Assembly (NCBI GenBank): GCA_016210435.1
Contig: JACQUF010000035.1
Coordinates: 1-8,757 of the forward strand
Direction of reading: 5' to 3'
Source of the DNA: Chloroflexota bacterium
GTDB taxonomy: Bacteria; Chloroflexota; Dehalococcoidia; Lucifugimonadales; Lucifugimonadaceae
Length of the DNA stretch: 8,757 bases
In this document: positions 1 through 4,839 of the stretch, one piece after another
Layout of the letters: every line of letters starts with the position of its first letter
Numbering within the stretch: the stretch's first letter is position 1
Notes under the pieces: generated by a model
Databases searched by the model: none
Seen by the model: the letters and a program-made list of their open reading frames with translations, nothing else
What the model was told of the DNA's origin: nothing
Program-made: the position numbers and the translations under genes

Positions 1-2
1 AC

Positions 3-77
3 GCTGGGGTAGCTCAGTGGTAGAGCAACGGACTGAAAATCCGTGGGTCGCCAGTTCAACTCTGGCCTCCAGCACCA
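3..77 (+). tRNA. tRNA-Phe (anticodon GAA), attB host gene
   Basis: A full cloverleaf can be folded. The acceptor stem is 3-9 with 67-73, the D arm 12-26, the anticodon stem 28-32/40-44 with a seven-base loop at 33-39 and anticodon GAA at 35-37. The variable loop is 45-49, the T arm 50-66, the discriminator A74, and CCA is encoded at 75-77. One acceptor pair is G8-T68 wobble; the distal copy of the 3' end has C at the matching place (8652), which would make it G-C. The gene stays functional after insertion because the element restores the 3' half, as is usual for tRNA-targeting tyrosine integrases. Confidence 0.97.
33..77 (+). repeat. attL: tRNA-proximal attachment repeat
   Basis: This 45-bp segment runs from the anticodon loop to the CCA end of tRNA-Phe and recurs in the same orientation at 8617-8661. 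The only difference is T68 versus C8652. Strand exchange by the adjacent integrase must lie in this identity block. Integrases of this family often cut in the anticodon stem-loop of the target tRNA, so the crossover is likely near its left edge (inference). Confidence 0.93.
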
Positions 78-93
78 AAGCTAATTCAGCTAT

Positions 94-126
94 GCGAGAG
101 CGCCCCGGAAAATGGGGCGCTCTCGC
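94..126. terminator. 13-bp perfect hairpin between tRNA-Phe and integrase end
   Basis: Bases 94-106 pair perfectly with 114-126 around a seven-base loop (107-113). No clear T tract follows on either strand (plus side TGAAAAG, minus side ATAGCTGAATT), so it is not a textbook intrinsic terminator. It sits 17 bp after the tRNA and about 50 bp beyond the integrase stop. It could end both converging transcripts or stabilise the 3' ends of these RNAs. It belongs to the element side of attL, so it would take the place of the displaced chromosomal terminator at 8680-8723. Confidence 0.5.
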
Positions 127-128
127 TG

Positions 129-205
129 AAAAGTAGCCTCCCGGATAGCCTCGGGACCAAACCGACAGGGCTATCACGTAGCCGTACCGAGCATTGAGGC
201 TATCC
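129..205. promoter_or_regulatory. Candidate left-arm integrase binding sites (TAGCC cluster)
   Basis: Five TAGCC-type motifs occur within 75 bp: GTAGCC 133-138, GATAGCC 144-150, GGCTATC 169-175 (inverted), GTAGCC 178-183 and GGCTATCC 198-205 (inverted). The first two form a 22-base unit (129-150) that recurs near the other end of the element at 8508-8528 with a single base missing. Lambda-type integrases bind short repeated arm sites on both sides of the core. The position, about 55-130 bp inside attL, fits that role. The cluster runs into the integrase 3' coding end. The motifs are seen; their binding role is inferred. Confidence 0.55.
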
Positions 206-1334
206 GCCCGGCAGCCTCGCGCTCGCTTGCGGGTATCAGGTGGCCGTAGACCCCAAGCGTGACCACGGCCGACGCATGCCCCAGCCGGGCCGATACCGTA
301 GTGATGGGAACCCCGGCCGCCAGCAAGAGGCTGGCATTCGTGTGGCGCATGTCGTGGAACCGGATCACCGGCAGCCCGAGCGCCTTCACGGTGCGCTGGA
401 ACCGCCTCGTGAGGTTCGAGGCGTCGATCGACGTCCCGCCCTCCGCCGTGAACACGTAGGGCGTGAGGTTCCACACCGGACCCGCCGCCCGCGCTTCCGC
501 GAGCTGCGCCGCCTGCCATTCACGCAGCGCCTTCACAAGTCCCGCCTCGATGGTGAGGGTCCGGCGGCTCCCGCTTGTCTTTGGCTCTGACTCGACCAGC
601 CCCCCGCCGGGCACGCGTTCGAGGCTCCGGGCGACCCGCATGAGCCCCCGATCGAAAGCGACGTCGTCCCAGTGCAGCCCGAGGATTTCCCCCTGGCGCA
701 TCCCCGTTTCGAGGGCCAGCTGGTACAGCGGGGCGTAGCGGTCGCCGGCCCCTCTGACGCCCGTCAGGAAGGCCGTGACGGTCTCCCTCGGCCAGATCCT
801 CATCTCCCGCCGCTTTTGCTTGGGCGGCCTGGTCAGGCGTGCCACGTTGCGGCTGAGCAGGTTGTCGGACATCGCGGAGCCCAGGGCGACGCCCAGCGTT
901 TTCCTGATCATGTCAGCCCGCCGGGGCGACTTCCCGGTCCGCACCTTCGCCTGCATGAGCGCCTCGATGTCCTGCCGCGTGAGCTCGTCGAGGTGGCGGT
1001 CCCCGAGGGCCGGAATGATGTGGAGCCGGACGATTTCCTCGTAGCTGACCCACGACCGCGGTCGGAGCGACCCCCGGACCGACTCCAGCCACCCGCGCAT
1101 GTGCTGGGCCACGGTAGGCCGCTCTCCGGGCGCAACGCCCCCGGTGTCGAGGGCGCGCTTCAGCTTCGTCGCCTCACGGTTCGCCCGGGCGAACGTAGGG
1201 AAATAGCGCACCGTGCGCTCGCGTTTCCCGCCCACCGTCTTTGAAAGAGCCAGCACCCACACTTCCTGGCCGTTGGGCCGGGTGATCTTGTAAATGGCCC
1301 CCTCGCCGGGCCCGCGGGACCGTTCCTTCGCCAT
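174..1334 (-). CDS. int: Site-specific tyrosine recombinase (phage-type integrase)
   Basis: The 386-aa length is typical of phage integrases. Residues 1-60 look like an arm-binding N-terminal domain, about 70-170 like the SAM-like core-binding domain, and about 180-375 form the catalytic domain. The catalytic set is visible: R213 (GMRQGE), K252 (PKTSGS), H327 and R330 (HDMRH), H353 (LGHAS) and nucleophile Y363 (VYGHL). The start ATG has a GGAGGT ribosome site seven bases upstream on the minus strand. The gene reads toward tRNA-Phe and ends 97 bp from it, so it should catalyse recombination between the 45-bp repeats. TAGCC motifs lie upstream (1356-1370, 1435-1440) and over its 3' end, so Int may control its own transcription. 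No lesion is seen. The family is certain; integration into tRNA-Phe is inferred from the flanking repeats. Confidence 0.96.
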   Translation of the reverse strand: MAKERSRGPGEGAIYKITRPNGQEVWVLALSKTVGGKRERTVRYFPTFARANREATKLKRALDTGGVAPGERPTVAQHMRGWLESVRGSLRPRSWVSYEEIVRLHIIPALGDRHLDELTRQDIEALMQAKVRTGKSPRRADMIRKTLGVALGSAMSDNLLSRNVARLTRPPKQKRREMRIWPRETVTAFLTGVRGAGDRYAPLYQLALETGMRQGEILGLHWDDVAFDRGLMRVARSLERVPGGGLVESEPKTSGSRRTLTIEAGLVKALREWQAAQLAEARAAGPVWNLTPYVFTAEGGTSIDASNLTRRFQRTVKALGLPVIRFHDMRHTNASLLLAAGVPITTVSARLGHASAVVTLGVYGHLIPASEREAAGRIASMLGTAT

Positions 1335-1355
1335 GCGCTACCTCCGAGACGTTGT

Positions 1356-1440
1356 GTAGCCGGATAGTCCGATAGTCGCTGGCGAATTGCAATAGGGCGC
1401 TGGCATGTGCTCGTTATAGCTCAACGGACTCAATGGCTAT
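1356..1440 (-). promoter_or_regulatory. Integrase upstream region with TAGCC motifs and possible -10
   Basis: Bases 1356-1370 read GTAGCCGGATAGTCC, a shortened form of the end repeats at 129-150 and 8508-8528. A further TAGCC (inverted) is at 1435-1440. On the minus strand TATAAC (1418 to 1413) is a possible -10, but no convincing -35 was found at the normal distance. If Int or Xis binds the repeats at the element ends, it should also bind here about 20 bp from the start codon and repress int. The motif match is seen; the control is inferred. Confidence 0.35.
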
Positions 1441-1495
1441 GTGGGTACACAAACTACGTAAGGCTTGTTTTCAGCGTCGCGCCCCCGCGCTGGGC

Positions 1496-1744
1496 TCATC
1501 GCCCTGAACCTCCCTGCCGTTCTACCGCGGCCTGCGCAACGGCGGCCATGACCCGGACAGCCCCATCCTCCAGACGAGCGCCCGCTAGACGATCGAACCG
1601 ACGCACCAGGTCCACGACCCTGATCGCGGTGGGCGTCCGCTCTGACTCGCGCAGGAGCCCGGCCACAACGAGCCGGTCTGCGCCCCACAGACCCACGCCC
1701 AACAGGATCAACCCCGGCGTCGAGAGCGGACCGTCGCTACTCAT
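1496..1744 (-). CDS. Small hypothetical protein (82 aa)
   Basis: I do not recognise this protein. The case for a real gene is an AGGAGG ribosome site eight bases before the ATG, mostly G/C third codon positions, and the same strand as int, whose start is 161 bp further on. Residues 10-31 are hydrophobic (LILLGVGLWG then LVVAGLL) but interrupted by an Asp and an Arg, so a membrane helix is doubtful. The rest is Arg-, Val- and Ala-rich and probably helical, with charged faces (residues 32-60). It may be transcribed with int. A plus-strand frame across the same bases is Arg/Ser/Pro-rich and looks like its shadow. No function is proposed. Confidence 0.45.
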   Translation of the reverse strand: MSSDGPLSTPGLILLGVGLWGADRLVVAGLLRESERTPTAIRVVDLVRRFDRLAGARLEDGAVRVMAAVAQAAVERQGGSGR

Positions 1745-2044
1745 GCACTCCCCCTCCTACCCCCGGTACTGACTGCGCCGGAGGCTCCTGCGTCATCTCC
1801 TGCCGTCCCACCATGCGTTGCGAGCGCCCGCGCGCCGTTCCTGGGCGGAAGGCGTGTGCTCGCCGTTCCGGCACATGGAGCAAAGCGACCATCTGCGGTA
1901 CGCCGCAATCCGAGTCGCACGCCGACAAGCCCGGCGGCGCACGTCCGCGGGTCTGTGCGCCCGGAGCCTCGTCGACCTCCTCGAACTTCTGGTATACTCC
2001 CAGTTAACTCCTTGACAGCTAAATCACTAAGAGGCGGTTAACAG
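1745..2044. other. Spacer with no convincing gene; upstream region of the 2045 gene
   Basis: Open frames of about 60 codons exist here on both strands (plus from 1813 or 1818, minus from 1928), but none has a ribosome site at its start and none is recognisable. The frame starting at TTG 1818 contains a Cys/His-bearing start followed by an Arg-rich helix-like stretch and could be a decayed gene end. The last 60 bases are clearly less GC-rich and contain promoter-like sequence. The composition change near 1985 marks the start of the segment carrying the winged-helix gene and the tRNA. Confidence 0.4.
1972..1998 (+). promoter_or_regulatory. Candidate sigma-70 promoter for the 2045 gene and tRNA
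   Basis: TATACT at 1993-1998 matches the -10 consensus in five of six bases. TCGACC at 1972-1977 matches the -35 in four of six, with a shortish 15-bp spacer. The transcript would have a leader of about 40 bases before the ATG at 2045. A perfect -35 hexamer, TTGACA, lies at 2012-2017 but has no acceptable -10 at the right distance. Downstream, one transcript could cover the protein gene and the tRNA. Confidence 0.4.
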
Positions 2045-2521
2045 ATGGTAGAGGATCGGATCGCGCAGATCGCCAACGTGGTGAGGGAGTCGTCGCATGA
2101 TCTGCCTGGCTATCGATCTATGCTCACGAAGGTTGGGAATATCGTTGAGAAGCTGGAGGAGGAAACCGCCGATGTTCTCGCGCAGCGAGACAAGGCCAGA
2201 AACCTCTACCAGCAACTGCGATACCAGGCGGAGACCTTCTTTTCTGCGCAGGACTTGATCGGGTTACCGCAGCCACAACTCAAATACATGTCGGCAGCCG
2301 ATGACGAATCGCGACTCAGAAACGAAGTGCTTCGTGTTGCGGGGACTCTGCCCGGGGACGAAATCACAGTCGCCCACGTCACCGAGATGGCGGCGATGTC
2401 CGGTCTCCACCTTCCGTGGAAGAACCCGAATGCAGTGGTCGCCACTCTGCTTTCCAGGAGTTCGCTTTGGGAGAGGCTCCCGTCCGGCAAGTACCGTCGC
2501 AAGAAGGCGGTGACCGAATAG
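2045..2521 (+). CDS. Coiled-coil plus C-terminal winged-helix-like protein (unknown function)
   Basis: This 158-aa protein is not recognised as a named family. Residues 1-68 are rich in Glu, Lys, Arg and Leu and look like a long helix or coiled coil (KVGNIVEKLEEETADVLAQ). Residues 88-152 resemble a winged helix-turn-helix: a helix at 89-100, EITVAHVTEMAAMSG at 106-120, a recognition-like helix at 128-138 and a basic wing ending GKYRRKK. GAGG lies ten bases before the ATG, a slightly long spacing. Its codon use is visibly less GC-rich than that of neighbours, suggesting separate acquisition. The stop is 28 bp before an unusual tRNA on the same strand, so both are probably transcribed together. 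A DNA- or RNA-binding role, perhaps linked to that tRNA, is plausible but only inferred. Confidence 0.75.
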   Translation: MVEDRIAQIANVVRESSHDLPGYRSMLTKVGNIVEKLEEETADVLAQRDKARNLYQQLRYQAETFFSAQDLIGLPQPQLKYMSAADDESRLRNEVLRVAGTLPGDEITVAHVTEMAAMSGLHLPWKNPNAVVATLLSRSSLWERLPSGKYRRKKAVTE

Positions 2522-2549
2522 GTTTTTGACCGTCGTGAGAATCGTCAGC

Positions 2550-2630
2550 GGGGGAGTGGCGAAATTGGTAAACGCGCCGACCTTGCAAGTCGGTGGCATC
2601 GCCTTGAGGGTTCGAATCCCTCCTCCCCCA
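2550..2630 (+). tRNA. Class II, leucine-type tRNA with UGC (Ala) anticodon
   Basis: All arms pair perfectly: acceptor 2550-2556/2623-2629, D stem 2559-2561/2573-2575, anticodon stem 2577-2581/2589-2593, T stem 2606-2610/2618-2622. The seven-base loop 2582-2588 is CTTGCAA, so the anticodon is TGC (2584-2586), which reads alanine GCA. The body is not alanine-like. It has a 12-base variable region (2594-2605) able to form a GGC/GCC stem, a three-pair D stem with a leucine-like loop, and discriminator A2630. The G3-U70 pair that marks alanine tRNAs is absent: the third acceptor pair is G2552-C2627. Bacterial LeuRS relies on A73 and the tRNA core rather than the anticodon, so leucine charging is expected (inference). 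CCA is not encoded (ACCC follows). A folding program may label it tRNA-Ala or an isotype mismatch. Confidence 0.88.
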
Positions 2631-2887
2631 CCCGCAAACTGTACCGCAGACGACAGCATTTGAGTATCTCCGGGGAGCGCAGCCAGATTTTGAGTAGCCC
2701 CCGCCCACCGTGGGGTGGGATCGCCCCGGCCGAGGCGGGCGTGCGACAACCCGGCTGCCCAGCCCGAACAGGTCGCAAGGCCCGGCGAAAACGAGACCGC
2801 CGGGCCACTTCCCGGCCTCAGCACGAAGCGCGACGGGGGCCGGGACCAACTCTCCGGCGGCAAACCGGGCCTCGCATGGCCTCACGT
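2631..2887. other. Structured non-coding spacer after the tRNA
   Basis: No gene is supported here. It has two TTTGAGTA repeats about 30 bp apart (near 2660 and 2689). The second runs into AGTAGCCCCCG at 2693-2703, which is identical to 8511-8521 in the right-end repeat. A 6-bp hairpin (2704-2709/2714-2719) follows but has no T tract. Further on are the competing hairpins listed separately. The region separates a plus-strand tRNA from a minus-strand gene, so it should contain terminators for both, possibly factor-dependent. Confidence 0.5.
2779..2816 (-). terminator. Two mutually exclusive hairpins downstream of the 472-aa gene
   Basis: Bases 2779-2787 pair perfectly over 9 bp with 2798-2806 (ten-base loop). 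Bases 2799-2804 can instead pair with 2811-2816 (six-base loop). The two stems share 2799-2804, so only one can form at a time. On the minus strand the smaller stem is made first and is followed by GGTCTCGTTTTCG, giving a short U tract ten bases later. It could be a weak terminator about 70 bp after the stop of the 2888-4306 gene. A processing or attenuation site is also possible. Confidence 0.35.
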
Positions 2888-4306
2888 TCATATCACCGTC
2901 GTCTCGATCTGGTCCGGCGGTGCTATGACCTTGCGCCAGCGGCAGAGCACGGAGTGGCGCTCGACAAAGCCCCAGCTCTCTTTTGGGAGCCGAAGCGCCT
3001 CGCAGGTGCACAGCTCGGCCGGGCTCGGCTGTGGCGGGTGGGGGTCGGAAACGGGCTCCCTGCGTGCCGCTGGCTGCAGAAAGAACGCCCACGGCGGCGG
3101 GGGAAATCCCAGCGGCGCGACCGGGGGCATCGGCGTGGGCGCGGGGCTTGCGGGCGCTCGATTCGCCGGGGTTGGGTTGCCGGCTGGCCGATATGCAGGG
3201 ATCTCCTCACCGCGCTCCGCGATATCGGCGGCACTCCTCAGCCATGCTTGCCCCTCTGGCGTCACGCCCCGCGGCGCGTCCGAATCGTCGCCCTGCAAAT
3301 AGTGCTTGATTTGCTCCGGCGATAGCCCCATTTGCAGCAAGGTCGGTGTCACGAGGGGCATCAACAGCCGGCTGAGCCGGTCCTCGCCTCGCAGGGCAAT
3401 GCGCTCCAGACGGTCGAAGCGCCGGTCCTCGGGATCGCCGCCGCCCGCCGACCGGGGCGCGCTGATGGTGGCCCTCAAATCGGCCATTTGCATCCGTAAC
3501 GCGTTCAGATCCCTCTCCCTCTGCGCATCGCTTTCGGCCTTCACGGCGCGTTCGGTGAGCTCGATGAGCTTGTCGCTCGGATCGTCGTCGTGATTGCTGC
3601 CGGCAATCAGCTGCGTTAGCTGGCGAACCTCGGCTTGAAGTCCGGCGACCGCGGGATCACCCGACGCGGCGGCCTGCCGGTAGTCCGCGGTCCCGGCGGT
3701 ACCGATGAGCAAATCGACTTCGTCCGGGAACTGGTCCAGGACGCAGATCTCGATCACGTCCCGCGGGATGCCGAACCTCATCAGGAACGAGCGTAGATGC
3801 GCCGAGCTGCGGAACACGGAAGGCGCGTGCTTCTCGGCATAGGAGACGACGGACCGGACCCGGTTCTTGAACTTCGGCCCCAGCTCGCGCCCTAGTAGCT
3901 CGCCCAGGCGGGAGGCCACGGGCGAACCCTCATCGCCATCCGTTCCGGGCTCTTCGACCGCCGGCGTGGCACTCGGCGCAGCCTCGCCACCCGTGCCAGG
4001 GATCGCGTCTTTCGGCTGCTGCGCGTGGGCCGCTTTGCGATGCCGTCGCACCATCGCCGAGACCGCGCCGAACGAATCGCCCTTAAACGCGGTATGACAT
4101 ACGGTGCACTTCATCGTGCGACTGTTTCCCGGCGTCGTAGCGACGGTCGGGGAAATATCGGCGGGCGATGTCGGCTCAGCCTCCCTGGTATGGCCGTGAA
4201 CGTCGTCCCGAGGTTCAGCTTCGTCGCCAAGCAGTCGCCGTGAAGCGTCGGCAACGCGCTGGGCGCGCTCTGCGTCGGAGATCGGTGGGCTGTCGTGTAC
4301 GACCAT
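2888..4306 (-). CDS. 472-aa protein of unknown function with putative zinc sites near both ends
   Basis: I do not recognise the family. Residues 1-60 are acidic and probably disordered. A C2H2-like finger follows: C67, C70, H89, H94, with 18 residues in the loop. After a disordered Pro/Glu-rich linker, residues 130-215 look globular. Residues 222-275 are helical and coiled-coil-like (LQAEVRQLTQLI, ERAVKAESDAQRERDLN). Residues 300-365 form another helical part, and 380-430 are very Pro/Ala-rich. The C-terminus has a second metal-like set, C433, C435, H451, C455. AAAGGA lies six bases before the ATG. It is the second largest gene of the element, lies between cargo and replication genes, and faces a small zinc-ribbon gene across a shared control region. 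Possible roles are a replication accessory, partition or helper-phage interference protein; none is demonstrated. Confidence 0.8.
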   Translation of the reverse strand: MVVHDSPPISDAERAQRVADASRRLLGDEAEPRDDVHGHTREAEPTSPADISPTVATTPGNSRTMKCTVCHTAFKGDSFGAVSAMVRRHRKAAHAQQPKDAIPGTGGEAAPSATPAVEEPGTDGDEGSPVASRLGELLGRELGPKFKNRVRSVVSYAEKHAPSVFRSSAHLRSFLMRFGIPRDVIEICVLDQFPDEVDLLIGTAGTADYRQAAASGDPAVAGLQAEVRQLTQLIAGSNHDDDPSDKLIELTERAVKAESDAQRERDLNALRMQMADLRATISAPRSAGGGDPEDRRFDRLERIALRGEDRLSRLLMPLVTPTLLQMGLSPEQIKHYLQGDDSDAPRGVTPEGQAWLRSAADIAERGEEIPAYRPAGNPTPANRAPASPAPTPMPPVAPLGFPPPPWAFFLQPAARREPVSDPHPPQPSPAELCTCEALRLPKESWGFVERHSVLCRWRKVIAPPDQIETTVI

Positions 4307-4348
4307 CGTGTGTCCTTTCGGTGAGAGCGTCGTAAGGCGTAAAGCTGG

Positions 4349-4378
4349 ATATCACGATGCGGAGGGGCTTTCGGTCAA
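4349..4378 (-). promoter_or_regulatory. Candidate promoter of the 472-aa gene
   Basis: On the minus strand TTGACC (4378-4373, five of six matches to the -35) is followed after 18 bp by TGATAT (4354-4349, three of six, including the final A and T). Transcription would start near 4342 and give a leader of about 36 bases with the AAAGGA ribosome site. The -35 is good and the -10 is weak. Confidence 0.4.
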
Positions 4379-4467
4379 TCTGTGAACGTCGTGGCGCGTG
4401 TCGGCGCTGGGCCTACCCGGAAGGGCATCACGCCGACAGCCTTCGACCCGCTTGTGAACCGCAACAC

Positions 4468-4497
4468 TTGGAGGAGCACCGATCGATCTGGAATACT
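4468..4497 (+). promoter_or_regulatory. Candidate promoter of the 64-aa zinc-ribbon gene
   Basis: TTGGAG at 4468-4473 and AATACT at 4492-4497 are separated by 18 bp. Each is an imperfect match (three and four of six). The predicted start near 4504 leaves about 33 bases before the ATG at 4537. It is divergent from the promoter of the 472-aa gene about 100 bp away. Confidence 0.3.
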
Positions 4498-4536
4498 TCA
4501 GGCGGGAAGCCCAACCTCAACGCAAAGGAACCTCCA

Positions 4537-4731
4537 ATGCAGTTCTCCCACAAGTCCAACGACTGGTGCCACATCTGTGGCGAACGGGAAGCCGATCTCG
4601 CCGATGTCTCGTATCCCGAGAACGCGGAGCACGGCGGACCAGACATGAAGTACGTCCGCATCTGCCTCCGATGCGGCCTGCGGATAGCGGTCGTCGCCGC
4701 GCAGCTGGTGACTGACCCCGTGCCTGCGTAG
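4537..4731 (+). CDS. Small zinc-ribbon-like protein (64 aa)
   Basis: Two CXXC knuckles, C11/C14 (CHIC) and C43/C46 (CLRC), are spaced as in a treble-clef or zinc-ribbon fold, with a hydrophobic helix after the second (IAVVAAQLV). Start choice: AAAGGA lies seven bases before the ATG at 4537. The open frame extends further upstream to 4357, but that part is Arg-rich, has no ribosome site and would overlap the promoter region. The stop codon's last base is the first base of a large inverted repeat. The gene is transcribed against the primase (convergent) and away from the 472-aa gene (divergent). Small zinc ribbons of this kind in phages and plasmids bind nucleic acid or an enzyme. The partner is unknown; a role with the neighbouring replication genes is only inferred from position. 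Confidence 0.72.
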   Translation: MQFSHKSNDWCHICGEREADLADVSYPENAEHGGPDMKYVRICLRCGLRIAVVAAQLVTDPVPA

Positions 4732-4838
4732 CGCGGCGCGATGCGCGTTGAGGGCCGTTTTTGCAATTCTTTCCTTATGCGCCAGCCTCGCGAAGAGAAG
4801 GTATGCAAAAAGGGGGTCGAACGCGCATCGCGCCGCGC
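4731..4838. repeat. 108-bp imperfect inverted repeat between convergent genes
   Basis: A 19-bp perfect outer stem (4731-4749 with 4820-4838) encloses further symmetric parts. TTTTTGCA at 4758-4765 pairs with TGCAAAAA at 4804-4811, and TTCTTTC at 4767-4773 pairs with 4792-4799 with one bulge. The repeat exactly fills the space between the stop of the 64-aa gene (ends 4731) and the stop of the primase (begins 4840 on the plus axis). Each strand carries a T5 run after GC-rich sequence, so it may be a two-way terminator. Its size and nested symmetry also suit a replication origin or primase-recognised single-strand hairpin, or a small non-autonomous insertion. Confidence 0.85.
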
Positions 4839-4839
4839 C

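Noticed and set aside
528..536. Suspected broken Walker A in the helicase (residues 528-536, NGKGK rather than NGKST)
   Set aside because: Positions here are residues of the primase. NGKG variants are common in D5-type phage and plasmid helicases, and the lysine and other motifs are intact.
1407..1772. 121-codon plus-strand frame
   Set aside because: Arg/Ser/Pro-rich shadow of the minus-strand 82-aa gene, which has a good ribosome site.
1737..1928. 63-codon minus-strand frame overlapping the 82-aa gene by 8 bases
   Set aside because: The overlap would allow translational coupling, but the start is TTG without a ribosome site and the protein has no recognisable features.
1813..2015. Plus-strand frames (64-65 codons) before the winged-helix gene
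   Set aside because: No ribosome site, overlapping each other, and running into the promoter region. One may be a decayed gene end, but this cannot be supported.
2012..2017. Perfect TTGACA as the -35 of the 2045 gene
   Set aside because: No acceptable -10 lies 16-18 bp downstream before the start codon; TATACT at 1993 is the better core element.
2264..3092. Minus-strand frames across the tRNA and spacer
   Set aside because: They translate the antisense of the tRNA and run against supported features; low-complexity composition.
4357..4536. Longer form of the 64-aa zinc-ribbon protein (124 aa)
   Set aside because: The added part is Arg-rich and low-complexity, lacks a ribosome site and overlaps the likely divergent promoters; AAAGGA marks the start at 4537.
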